Assembly: GCF_949628265.1 (NCBI RefSeq)
Contig: NC_088786.1
Location: 28,417,681 to 28,481,680 of the forward strand
Length of the DNA: 64,000 bases
From: Cloeon dipterum
Taxonomy: Eukaryota; Arthropoda; Insecta; Ephemeroptera; Baetidae
Reading direction: 5' to 3'
The position numbers and the translations under genes are program-made. Shown here in pieces: positions 1 to 13,921 of this stretch (positions are counted from its first letter, which is position 1; every line of letters begins with the position of its first letter). Below the pieces are notes generated by a model. That model did not search any database. It was not told the DNA's origin and saw only the letters and a list, made by a program, of their open reading frames with translations.

Positions 1-2302
<2,302 letters not shown>

Positions 2303-3630
2303 GCCCTCCTCTGGGATAGCCACCCCATAGCCATCAGAGGGTTGTCGCACCCACATACCATTTCCAAGCAAGTCAAGTTTTGACCTACATATAAAATTGA
2401 TCTCATTTTATTATATATATCAACTCGATTCATCAATTAATTTAATGGGTCAAAGAAAAATTGCTATCTTGGGTAGCTCAACTAATGCGGGGACCCATGA
2501 GCCGCCCTATTTCCTCCAATCTCCATTCCATTTTTCTTAGTAGCATTCCCAGCGCTAGGGAGATATATGCACAATAGCCAGTGATTTGTATATATTTTTA
2601 GGAGCATGCAACCCTCTGGCTCATATCGACTCTAGTCATTAAGTTTAGTACTAAACGCGCTTTGTGCGATCAAACCCCGAAGAAAATACCTTGGCCTGAT
2701 GTTTGTCTCTATGAAAGAGTTAAGTTTTGTTTTATCTTGTAAATGTGGATGAAATGAGCAATAATAAGGTCAATTGAAAGCTTAGCCAAAAAATTTGAAG
2801 TTTGATCGCGCACTTTGGTTCTTGTATAGAAGGCATCATTATTACCTTTAAACTCACACCTACGTGAAAAGATGAAAAGATTGTTGCTAAAAATATGTAT
2901 TGCATGAAAAAGATTAAAATTGACTAAGAAGATATATCGTGTCTCCCTAACTCTTGTTGTCGTCGATATGCAGAAAATTACAGTCAAGTAAAAATAGCTG
3001 GACTAGCGGATTTGAAGACAAAGAAAATTGTTTTATTATTTAATATTATTGCGTATTAATTTGTTCAAAATGATAGTTTTGAAGACTCAAGCAATTCTCT
3101 GTTTTGTAAATATCTGAATATTGTACATGTAATTTATTGATATTGTTGCTAGTTTGTAAATACAATAATGTATAATGGACGTTCAAAAGATGATATATCA
3201 ATAAAATGTTAATCTAAAATAAACCGTAATTTGAGTATAACTTAAAATATGTAAAGGACTACATAAATGATTAACATCTATTCATATTTCAGCAGCCTCT
3301 AAATCTTAATTAGCCAATATTTCAATTGCGAAAGGAGTTAAATCAAAAATTCATTTACAAAGGCTTGCTAAGCAATTATTTATTAATAAATCCAATGAGC
3401 ATTTATATACAGTTGAGAAAACAGCCTATTTTATCATTACATCTATCAAAGGACTCCATTCATAAATAATAAGATTGGTTATAAAAGTAGAGTTGAATAC
3501 AGTCCTGTTTATTAGTTGCCTGCAAGAATGGATATACCGATGGTTATTTGTTGTAAATCACAATGTGCATATTTTAATACAATGGTGGATGTTTTACACA
3601 TTTGTATAGAGAAAAGAGAAGCAGGTGGAA
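2303..3630. other. Convergent 3' untranslated regions of NSF and PRC1
   Basis: No credible coding sequence is present. An AATAAA at 3200-3205 (+) is the best end signal for NSF. A reverse-strand AATAAA at 3384-3379 is a candidate end for the long PRC1 transcript. The two 3' ends would then lie within about 200 bp of each other. The stretch is strongly AT-rich, with no repeat longer than a few units. Confidence 0.5.
3200..3205 (+). other. Polyadenylation signal AATAAA, NSF
   Basis: Canonical hexamer about 0.9 kb after the NSF stop codon, followed by an AT-rich stretch. It is the first strong candidate before the PRC1 coding exons on the other strand. The assignment is inferred from position. 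Confidence 0.45.
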
Positions 3631-6600
3631 TTAAAAGATAATTGGCAGAGGCTTGATTTTGCTAGTAGTTACTCTGGCAGACACTCTGAGTGCTGATTTA
3701 GGGCTAGGCCTGATTGCAGAAGAAGATCTCAAACTTCTAACAGGCTTTGCTGGAGCGGACTTTGCAGTGGGGACGCCATTTCGGCGACTGGCGATAGAAG
3801 AGCTGATGGTTGAATTGATTGGGCTAAGAACATTTGCCTGGCGAAAGTGAATGGTACTTCCACGGATTGTCCCAGAGGGAACTGCACTACTGCGGGTAGC
3901 TCTTGCCTCAAGATGCTTCTACAGAGGGGGATAGATCATTAGCAACGTTGAAAGGATTATGAAATAAGCTAATTAGCACACTTCAAAATTTGCAACAGAT
4001 TTAAAGCACACGATAAAAATGTTAATGAAGTATAATTAAACCTTGCAACCAAATTCATATCCGAGCTAAAATAATTTACAGCATTTTCAGTGGTTTTCTC
4101 AGTCCACAAAAGTGTAAGAAACCTTAGCCCCTCTTTTAATGAAAAATAAAATGGACTAACCCTTTGTCTAAAGAGCTGTGTAGGTCGATTGGACCCATAG
4201 TGAGGGCCTGCTACATGCATAAGAGGAAAGAAAGCAACAGTGGCATGCGAGCAATTGAACCCTAATGAATTAAGACTTACAGTGAAATCAGTGTATGAGA
4301 TGGTGGAAGCGATTGACTCTTCTGCCATGTTTTGCACCTCCAGTTTGAATGCAACCTGCGTAGTGGATGAGGTGGGGGATGGCATCCTCAATTTGCGCTG
4401 TGTTGGCCGGGCCACAGGCCGAGCGAATTTCCCGACCTAGGCGATACCATACATTCAAAAATTGTTGATCACAAAAGCGTAAAATTTAGCAGCACAAAGC
4501 AATTAATTAAAGCTAATGAAGAAAAGCAGTGAAATGTTTTGTATGGAGAACAAAAACAAGTGTTTTATTTGTCTCTTCATAAGTATTATTTATTGGTTCT
4601 AAGCTAATATAATTTTCATTTAATTCAGATGTTACAAAAACGTTGAAACATGACAGGTTAGAAGGACGAGATTAAACACTTGTTTAAGTTACACGTACCT
4701 ATGAGATAAAATCTGTTTTAAAGTTAAAATTATTTACAAAAGGTGAGAAGAGCATCATGAACCATCACCCATGTGCAACCCAGAAGCAATGAAATAAAAA
4801 TTGGACTGTACAGGGGCTTTGAAGAATTATGAATCAACACTCAGGGAGGACTTCTCTACTTATTAACTCTAGCAAGCACCTTTCCAGCTGTGGAAGAAAC
4901 TTTAGTGGGCAACGGAGCTTTGGCCGGGGTCACGCGAGGGAGCTTGCGTCCCATTTCAGGCGTGTTGGGCACCAGCTTCCTCTTCAGGTTGTTGTTGACG
5001 CCACTCATCATGGTGGTTCCCATCATAGCATCACGCTCAAGTTGACGTTGCTGCGCTATTTTCTGTCCAAGGCAATTGAGTCACAAAATGATAAACAAGA
5101 TTAAATCTGGGCATACCTTGTTTTGCTTCTCAGCCTCTTTCTGCTTCCGCTTGGCTTCCCACTGCTCACTCAATACCAGAGATGCCCTGTGGCCGTTGAG
5201 CAAGAATGGTTCTCCGTTAGCCTCCTCTCTGGCGTGGATCAACTTTTTCACGCGCTCCTCAACTTTTGGTAGTTCCTGGATATTAATAAAATAATTTAAT
5301 TTAACACGAGATACTAGAACAAAATTTTCTTTGGCATCTATCATTTGTATTTAAGGGCAGGCAGGGATTTGAACTTGAATCTTAGCATAATCAAATAATC
5401 ATTGTACTAAGTTAAAGCCATGCAAGGTTGATAATCTAAATTAAATCCTTTGTGAAGTTAAAATAATTATTTTGGTTAGTCTCACTTTTTAGGAATAAAG
5501 TAGAATTATATATTTATATGTCTTCTCTTGCGAGTCATGATAGAGAGCAGGGATCATCAATTATTTCACTTGCTTATTAAAGAGCAATTGATTCTTTACC
5601 TTCTGGATCTGTTTCCTCTCCTTCTCTTCCTTAAGAAGCTGTCCACCGCGATTGTTGAGCCGGTTACTGTCCGTAGCAGCATGCTCCAACTGGCACATCC
5701 TATCCCAGAGCTCAGCACGCTTAGAGAGCAGGTCAAAGATCTCACGGTTGTCGGCAAAGTACATTTCCAGCCTCTTCACTTCAGCCTCATGCAACTCAAG
5801 CAACTCCTCTGTGAAGTCAAGGCTCCTGAAGGGTTCAAAAGCAGCCCTTTCTTCCTCAGACATGTGACACTGCTCCCACAAGCCCAACAACTCGTCCCGC
5901 ATCCTCAGAGTGAATCGCTCCAGGTTCTGCTTCTTCAATTCTTCGCACCGCGTAATCTCATTTCGCAGCTCCTTCCTTGTTGTCTTCCGAATGCCAGGAT
6001 AGTTCTCCAGGAAAATAGTTCTGACCATAGGGTCCACTTCAAGTCGGTCCCACAAGTTTGCAAGTTTCAGCCTGTATTGCTCAGTTTCTTCTGTGATCTG
6101 CCGAACTTGGAGCTCTAATCTCTCATGCAGAGTCTGAAATTAAAGGTAACTTTCAAATCAAGATTTTAACAGTCACACAATAACTTACAGCAACATCAGC
6201 AAGGGATTGAGGATCTAGAGGGAAGGTTTCCACATTTGGGTCTGTCACTCTTTGCTCAAACTCCGTCCTGGGCTGCTCCTCAAGATCAGAGTAAAGTTCA
6301 ATGATATCGCGCCTGGTCTCCTTGAATCCTGAGAGCAACTTCTCCTACAATACACCAGGACTTTATTAGTATAACATATCTTGTGGTAATAATATAGCTA
6401 AAAAGGGTAGCATAAAGGGATAATTTTGTAACATTACGTTTGCTATGAACCATAAGAACAAATAATTCAAACAACAAGGTGGTAAAAGAGGTGACAAATT
6501 TACCTTGTCTTGCCTCAGTCTGGCAACTCTTTCCTTGAATTCCTTCATCACCGGGTCAGAGAGGCACTTGGCAGCTGGCCTCTCCTCGGTTGTACGACCA

Positions 6601-8051
6601 AGCTGCTTACAAAGGTCTTGCTCCTGCCGTAACAAAAATAGAGTTAAATCATGAATTCCCTTTACTCAAGAAATAGAAAACTGACTTGAGCCTCAAGGTT
6701 TGCCCTCTCTTCAGATCTGAGGGTGTGCATCATCTTGAGTTCCTTCAAGCATGAGTCAAGTTTTGACTTGGATGCAATCAGGGTTAGACCTTGCACATCA
6801 ACACTCTCATTCTTGTCCAAGTCGAGGTTAAAAACAGCAAGCTGTTCCTGCAAGGCAGCAACCTTGCCCAAAAGTTTACTCTTCAGGCCAGTGTCCTCTT
6901 CCTTCATTTCTTTGAACAAAGCCTGCAAATAAAATAAAATAAAATAAGCAAAGATTTTAAATACAAATCTTGTAAATTTAATGATCCCTATTTTTGCACC
7001 ATTCTGAATAAACTAATATCCAAATCCCTTCCAAGCCACAGGTTAAAAAGGAGACTGTTAGTCTAAATATGACGAAAAGCCTGGACTTCCAACGCAATGC
7101 TTGGTTCTGAGCGTCAAAGACCTTGATTTTGAGGATTTTAGGTTAAAATTATTAAAGCTGACCAAAAAAGACCCTTTCTCAGAGTAAATGCACAATTTAA
7201 ATTATTTATTTAATTTGCCTTGAGAATTGGAGATTTAATTTAATAGGCAAAATTATTTTCATTATTACGTTGGAAGTTGACGAACAACTTAGGAAAGGTT
7301 GGTGACAAAATTATTAGAATTTTACTTATAGTATAGTACCAAATTCCACAAATGTTTAGTGAATACTCACATTAACATGCGTCTGGCATGCTAGGAAGCG
7401 TGATTTGTAGGAATCCTCATCTAGGCCGATCTCCTCCCAAATACTTGCAAGTAATGCCAGGTGTTCACGCACGGATTTGCTGATTTCTCTCTGTGAAGTC
7501 TCGATGTATTCTTGTCGTCGACTGCAGGGATACCATTAATATCTTCATATAATGAGAAGTGTAAGATTTTGCGATGCATGCACATACTATCTATGTATAA
7601 TTATATGTAACTGACAATTTTCCCCATGATCAAATTACTTCAATTAAAATTGATGGATACATAATTATTGTACATAATATGTATGTATCTAATACAATAT
7701 GTATTCAAAAATTTAAGAAGAAACACGCAAATGTTTGCGTTTGCATTTAGTGCCTGATAGTGAAGTCCCACCCAATTAACTGCCATTAACGGGCATGACT
7801 AAAATGTCATGTCGAGAAAATTTTGGCAACTTTCATTTAGAGGATTTTCCGTTTCGGTCGAATTTAAATAAATACATAATACCATTACATACATCATAAA
7901 TTTATTTAATAAACAATTATGTAAGCGCAGTTATCTATTAAGAAAATTCCGTGTCTCCAAATTCCAAACACGGATGCTCGATTGGTGATTCTAAATGTTA
8001 GCGTAGCTTTTCATTTCAAAAGGGCAAAAAAGTGAGATTTACTTACGACAT
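3631..8051 (-). CDS. PRC1: PRC1/Ase1/Feo antiparallel-microtubule crosslinker, long form
   Basis: Ten coding exons in reverse order: 8051-8047, 7521-7371, 6922-6686, 6623-6504, 6344-6189, 6133-5600, 5275-5117, 5062-4880, 4436-4356 and 3918-3631. All are in phase and give 637 residues, against about 620 for human PRC1. PRC1 homodimers bundle antiparallel microtubules at the spindle midzone and recruit kinesins for cytokinesis. The N-terminal half is predicted coiled coil. The conserved spectrin-like microtubule-binding domain (roughly residues 230-450) holds family motifs such as FTEELLELHEAEVKRLEMYF and NRLNNRGGQLLKEEKERK. The tail is basic, Ser/Thr-rich and has several SP/TP sites, as expected for the mitotic-kinase-regulated tail. 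The start is the ATG whose codon 2 is completed by the next exon; an ATG 10 bases upstream is out of frame. The last two exons depend on an alternative donor in exon 8 and are less certain than the rest. Confidence 0.9.
4856..8051 (-). CDS. PRC1: PRC1/Feo, short-tail alternative reading of exon 8
   Basis: If the donor at 4879/4878 (AAG followed by GTGCTT) is not used, exon 8 reads on from 5062 to a TAG at 4858-4856. The tail is then LARVNK, giving 522 residues. This form keeps the coiled coil and spectrin-like domain but loses 115 residues of basic tail specific to the long form. The two forms share everything up to the residues STAGK. Which is the main product cannot be told from sequence. 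The long form looks more like the tails of other PRC1 proteins. Confidence 0.5.
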
Positions 8052-11000
8052 GGTTGTTCATGAAGCTGTGTACAGGAAGTTCTAGGAGTTAAACTGAATA
8101 AAACGCAATCGGACAAATAGTACAAGATTATAGAACGAGAAGACGTTGCAGCAGCCGAAAACACGGTGTCGATAGGGACTCAACTTCAACGGTTTTAGAC
8201 TCTCGCGTTTGGCGCTTCTCACAGATTCAAAATACGGCAACCGGCAGCTGCTTTGCACTTGCGCGCAAGGTTCCTCGCCCAGTCCAGTGCTGCCTCTCTT
8301 TCTACATTCAGCCACCAAAGCCGCCAAATCAGCACATATACCAGCTACAAGCATGAAGGCCGAAAGTGACAGGAGGACAGGACTGACGGAGACGGATCAA
8401 CATCAATATACAATCAAGTCGTTTCCACTTCAACCCACTCATTTTCAGTTGCACTCATAATTTTGGAAATGAGAGAAGTGTCCTCCCGTATTCTTTGTCA
8501 AAAGCAGACAAAAAGAGCGGAAAGGAATAGAGGATCATTGAGAAAAAAATTAAGAAAATTATCAAAATTATGATTTAAATTTTTTATTAAATTTAATGAC
8601 TTATGAATGCTCAAGCTTCTCTTCATAATTATTTTAATTTTGAAATATTCGTAAATGACAAGAAGTATTGTCAAATTAATTTTATATATAGATGAAAAAC
8701 TTTTCAAAATTATTCATATTTCATACGTCATCAAGAAGGAAGCCAAACTACACCTTAAAATGAAAATTGAATTAAATAGCCATGGAAGTTATGTCACTGC
8801 AAATAAATACAAGATGCAATATTCATAATTAATTAAAGCATACTTTGTTGTCAGTAAAGGGCTTCCTTATGCACTGTCCTTTGAAGGGCTTTTTTCTGAG
8901 CGCACTCTTTCTTGCTCTTCCTAATAATAACATCGCAGTTTTTCTTAAACAATAAATATTGCTTTTTGAGGATTTCTGTACTAATCCCTCTGTAATTGTC
9001 TATATTTCTCTCATTACTAAAATTAATAACAAGCATAAACCTAATAAAATCCATGAATTACATATGCAATTTGGGCAATTTGCAAAAACTACATGATTTT
9101 TTGACTTGATATAATCTATCTCTATTATAAGGATTGAGGATTTCCCCGGTTTATATCTGCGCGCGTCTTCTAGAGCATACATTTCCATTTCTTCGTCTTT
9201 TTATTTTCCGCGCGACAGCATTTTCCATATCTTTTCCGCTACGGCTGCTAAATCATCAAATAAAAAAGCAGGATTGCGTTTCGCTCTCTTGGAAAAATTT
9301 GGACCGCTATACTGCTCTCTGTGATGTGTGCGTCGCACAAACAAGAATTCCCCATCAAACCGAGATGATGTATTCCTTTGACAATTGATGATGTAAATGT
9401 GAATTGGGCTCTGATTCAATTGTATGGTACATTTAACATAATTAACAAGAATAATAGAGTAAAAAAATGCTCGATGAATTATTCAAACTGATTTGAACAA
9501 CCCTGATTGCTTGAACAAATTTCTGACACCACACAACGTTAAATTTCGGGATATTAATTAAAAATGGCTACTTTTGGCAAATCCATTGCAAGAAAAAACA
9601 ACTATCACATTTTTCTGTATATTGGACAGCAGCTGTTTTGGCCCTTGTAGTCTCATCAGCAGAAAAACGTGCATAAAAATTTATTTACATCAAAATTAAC
9701 TGCAGAGGATTTTAAATCACCCGACCGTTTAAGGCGCCGGTCATTGCTGAGCACATTCATAAAAGAAAAAGAGCAACAAAAACTTGTGAAAATCTACTAT
9801 ACTCACCCTCAAACAAAATATTATCATAAGTCATATATTCTCATAAATCTCAAAAGTTGTAAAAATACACCGTGAGCTTGATTTGAAGGCCTAATGAAAG
9901 CAATAGTTGTTGAGAGTTTAGAGACACGACCAATTTTTTGAAAATGTAATATTTGAACCAATATTGCTTATTTTGTGTGCTTTTCTGTGTTCCAGGCGAG
10001 TCAAGGCGTAAAATTCCAATAAAGATAAAATAATGTAATGTTTAATTCCCACTGGGCATTTGAGCCATTTTTTAATTTTAGATATCTGCAGAAAAGGGAA
10101 AGAGCGCACATGCATGTCTCATTTCTTCCAAAGGGGAAAAGAGCCGTGTCCACCAGAAGGCAAGATTTTTCTTCCTTTTCTGCTCACTTTCATGTAGCAC
10201 AAAGACTTGAGGGGATTTGGCGCTTCCTTTTTTTACTCCTCCTATATAGCATCAAGAATATCAAGAACGCACCAACTTTTAAATCAACTTTTTTGATTTC
10301 AACTCATTTTTCGCGATTTTTCCAAAAAGAGACAATTATGTAGATGATGCTCTGCAATGACATGCGATTCCCTCTTGCTCTTGTGCCGCCATGCCCGGCT
10401 GCACATCATTTTTCTTTAATCAAGCAAAACGGCTCTCCCTTATACATTCAGAATATTCAGATGCTTCAGAGACAGGCAGATGAGCTTCAACAAAGAGGCA
10501 ACTTTAGAGGAATATTAAGGGAGGATGATTGGGGTGGGGGCGTCTATAGAGAATGAGTCCATTGATTTGAAAGAGAGGCGCAGTCTCTGCTCATTTCTCT
10601 CTCATTCTCTTCCCAAATCATTCCAGCAGTGGGAAATCCACCCTGATGGTAGAGGTATAGCCAGGCAATCTGATGCTTTTACCCCGGAAGTCATTGTCAC
10701 TATTATACAGATAAGGACCTGTGGCTGCATGGGAGAGCATCCACTTAGTCCACTCGAGTTGTACAGATGCCAAGGGAGGCAGTTGCGAGTAACGAGTACG
10801 TTTGTTTCTGAATCGATTCGATGCTCGCATTTTTCTAGTTTCTATTTTCCTCGAAATAAAAGTAAGCAAAAATGTATTCCACTACTAAATTTGCTATTTA
10901 AGCTTTATTTTTAAGATTGAAAGAAAACTCGAATTTTTTCTCTAAAACCAAATTTTATCTGTGACCTATTATAGAAGTTAAAAAATACATTTTTAATCTG

Positions 11001-11990
11001 ATTATTTAAATAGTTTAAAAGGTAAATAAACGAACACACCTTTTTGAATGAAAAAAAAACTAACGAAATTCTTATACGAATCTCACAACATTACGTAAAT
11101 TTGGAAGAAGCATATTAAAATTGAAATAAGTTGTAAAATTGTGAAAGGATGCTTTGAAACGAACACACCCAACGATGAAAATTGGACCAATTCGCGTACT
11201 GATCCACAAACAAAGTCTTTTCTTTTTGATGTGCTTGAGTTTGGGTGCAGGTGAACCCGTGCAACAAACGCGTTTCCCTCTGCAGCACTTTGCGGATTTC
11301 TCGGCACACAAACGGCCGTGCGGGTGGACACGGGCTGTGTTTGTCGCTTGACGGCGGCCGACCCATACCGACTCAGCGGCCGACTCAGGGGTCGGGAGGA
11401 GAAAAATCGCGGAAACCCTACATGCTCACTCAGAACACACACGTGAGAGGTGAAAGAGACCGGATTCTGCACAGAACACAAACACAATATTCTGATAATT
11501 TCGGTGTTTGTTTTCAATAACACTTTTATCGCATAGCTGATTTGATAACCTTATTTTTTCCATCACAACCGCAGCAATATAAATAATCCTTCTTCTCAAT
11601 CCTATTATTTTATAAAACATTCTCAAGAAATATATTTATAAACAACATCACAAAATTAATTTTTTCTAGCCTCAGGGATATTTTAGTAAAACTGGAAAAT
11701 TTAAATCAAGTTTAGCTTTTATAACAACAAAAGGATTGTATCGCTAATTTAATCTAACCGTTCATTTATGAGAGAATTTTTAAAGGTAAATATACTTTAA
11801 ATTTTTTAGCCTTCTCCCAGTTTAAAAAATGTGGCTGTGTGCTATTTTAATATTGATTTAATCAACAGTAATTTTTATAATATTTATTTTGAGCCTTTAG
11901 AGTGGTTATTTTCATCCAGATCCACTTGGGATTTGGAATAAAATTTTAGTTAGGCACTGATAGGGGCAATGATGAGTCATGTGCTACAGT
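8052..11990. other. Upstream region of PRC1; no gene seen
   Basis: Open frames here are short, AT-rich and match no family I recognise. The first 400 bases presumably hold the PRC1 5' untranslated region and promoter, including a GC-richer patch around 8160-8300. The rest looks like ordinary intergenic DNA, with a modest GC rise at 11270-11400. No transposon ends, tRNA or repeats were found. Confidence 0.4.
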
Positions 11991-11999
11991 TCCGCACTC

Positions 12000-12188
12000 C
12001 TGCCTGTGTGCGCGGCCCGCGTGACCGTGAAGCGAGCGGTTGGTTAGGAAGGTAGGCAACCCGTCATCGGTCGGAGGGGCTGTTCGCCTGCTTTCATCCC
12101 CCAGTCTCTGGCCGACCGTCGTTTGGAGAGAAACTCTGCTTGAGTTCCACAGGTGCCTCCTCCGCTTTCCACTCGCAACCCAAACCAG
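12000..12188 (+). other. Candidate 5' noncoding exon of the Ggamma30A gene
   Basis: A GC-rich stretch in AT-rich surroundings ends in CCAG followed by GTAATT, a good splice donor. No other plus-strand gene lies between here and the gamma-subunit coding exon, whose acceptor at 17169-17170 could receive it. This gives a 5' leader split by a 5-kb intron. The CCCAGTCT around 12100 resembles an insect initiator. No reading frame supports coding. The assignment is inferred and depends on transcript evidence. Confidence 0.35.
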
Positions 12189-12740
12189 GTAATTCGTTCT
12201 TTCCTTCTTAAACCTCGAATTTTATTTTATTTATTTTCCCTTAAAACTGTTGTTGATGAAAAGGTGAAAAATTGGCATATTTCTAATGCAGAAATACGGC
12301 CGATTCTAAGTTGTCCTACTTAACTTTTGGGGCATCTTTATGCTAGCGAAATAATTGGGATTTGTTCGCAGATCAACAGAAAAACATTCCTAGGCTCTCT
12401 GAATTAATAATCGTTTATTTTTGTAATTATTACGATACAATACGATTCAATTACCGTGTCAGGGTGTTCGATGCACTAGGCTCTTTAGCTCTTGCGAAAC
12501 TCGCGGCTGTATAGCTTATGTTATTCCAAGCTGTTTAATTATTCAGTGCGATTCACATGCACTTTCCCTTCATCCCCATGCTTGCTCACTTTTTGCGCTT
12601 CAAACTGTGCCTCCAGCTCAAGCAAAGGACAAAGGAATAATGGGACAGATTTTGATTGGCGCCCCACAAACTCAAAGAGGGGCTCTTCATGTTGAAGCCA
12701 TGCCATTTTAATTTAACTAATATATATTTTTGTATTTTTT

Positions 12741-12776
12741 TTTATCACTGTCCGAGGACCGGGAAGGGCGCGCACT
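12741..12776 (+). repeat. Dispersed 36-bp repeat, copy A
   Basis: Matches 34003-34038 at all but a few positions, sharing CCGAGGA, CGGGAAGGG and CGCGCACT. It is GC-rich in an AT-rich setting. The two copies are in the same orientation, 21 kb apart, in introns or spacers of unrelated genes. It may be the end of a short mobile element. No partner terminal repeat or target duplication was found. Confidence 0.6.
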
Positions 12777-13810
12777 TACAAACACGGTGATGATAAAATA
12801 AATAAAAATAAAACTATTAACTATTGCATTTCTAAAATAAAATGCCGATTCCTGGTGGTATTTTTGTGTCCTTTTATTTTCATCAATGCTCCATACCATC
12901 ATGTATCAAGAGGGAACCTGTGGGCTGTATAGGTCTTCAAATTTTTAAATATCAGAAACAAATCTTATTTAGTTAGAATTTTAAATAGTGAAGACCTGAT
13001 GATGGCTCCAGGATGGAGTACAATGGTTGCTCTGAAATTACGAAGACACACAAGATATTTAAACTAAAATCAGCATTTTATCAGCAGATGCCTTAATAAT
13101 TTTTTAGAATTATTGTTTAGGTAATTTTTTTACTGTCCAGATCGATTCAGGTTTATGCAGACAAAGTAACCTGAAATCATATAATAATATTATTTTTCTA
13201 TTTACTTATTTTTTACTGGGTGATAGTTTTCACAAATTTTCCTGTTGTCCTCGGTAGAGCCCCACAGGCGGCCCCCGCCTTCCGAGCGATAGTGGTTTGG
13301 CGATTTCCATTTGGGCCTTCGGAGTTCAAAGGTAGCTCTCTCGGCAGGCTGACAAGAGTAACACTATATAGCAGCGGCAGCCTTTGCGTCGGGATTTGAT
13401 TTGATTAATCGCGCGCGGGCCAAACGGCTTCTATGCTCTCGCCACACACCCTCATTTAACATACATGTATGTGTGTGTGTGAGTGTCGGCCGCCGGGAAA
13501 GGACGCACGCAACCTGCCGCTTAGCGAGAGGGCTTGATAGCCGCTGGGCAGAGAGGAGACATAAATACATAGCTGTGTCCAACAATCGATGCAGCTCCGT
13601 GGACATCGCAGCCCTCATTGTGCCGCGATGCAATGGGATCAAAGTGCAGATGCACAAAATCGTGTCACACATCTATATGTGGTATATTCTCGAAACAAAG
13701 TCACAAATCGATGCTAACGAGCTTTTGTGTCACGTGTGTGCGCACTTCTACACTTGTACTTATTCGTCCCACTCTATGATTGAGTGAAAATTCCATGGTT
13801 TATTAGATTC

Positions 13811-13921
<111 letters not shown>

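Noticed and set aside
5341-5425. tRNA-like stretch on the minus strand in a PRC1 intron (AGTTCAAATCCC resembles a B box)
   Set aside because: The bases flanking the loop do not pair into a T stem, and no acceptor stem or A box could be folded. Probably chance or a very old relic.
5528-6118. Open frame of 196 codons antisense to PRC1
   Set aside because: Lies exactly over the PRC1 spectrin-domain exon; it is a shadow of that frame with no family match.
11083-11523. Overlapping open frames on both strands (up to 146 codons)
   Set aside because: No recognisable domain, no splice or promoter context, and AT-rich ends. Consistent with chance in a GC-raised patch.
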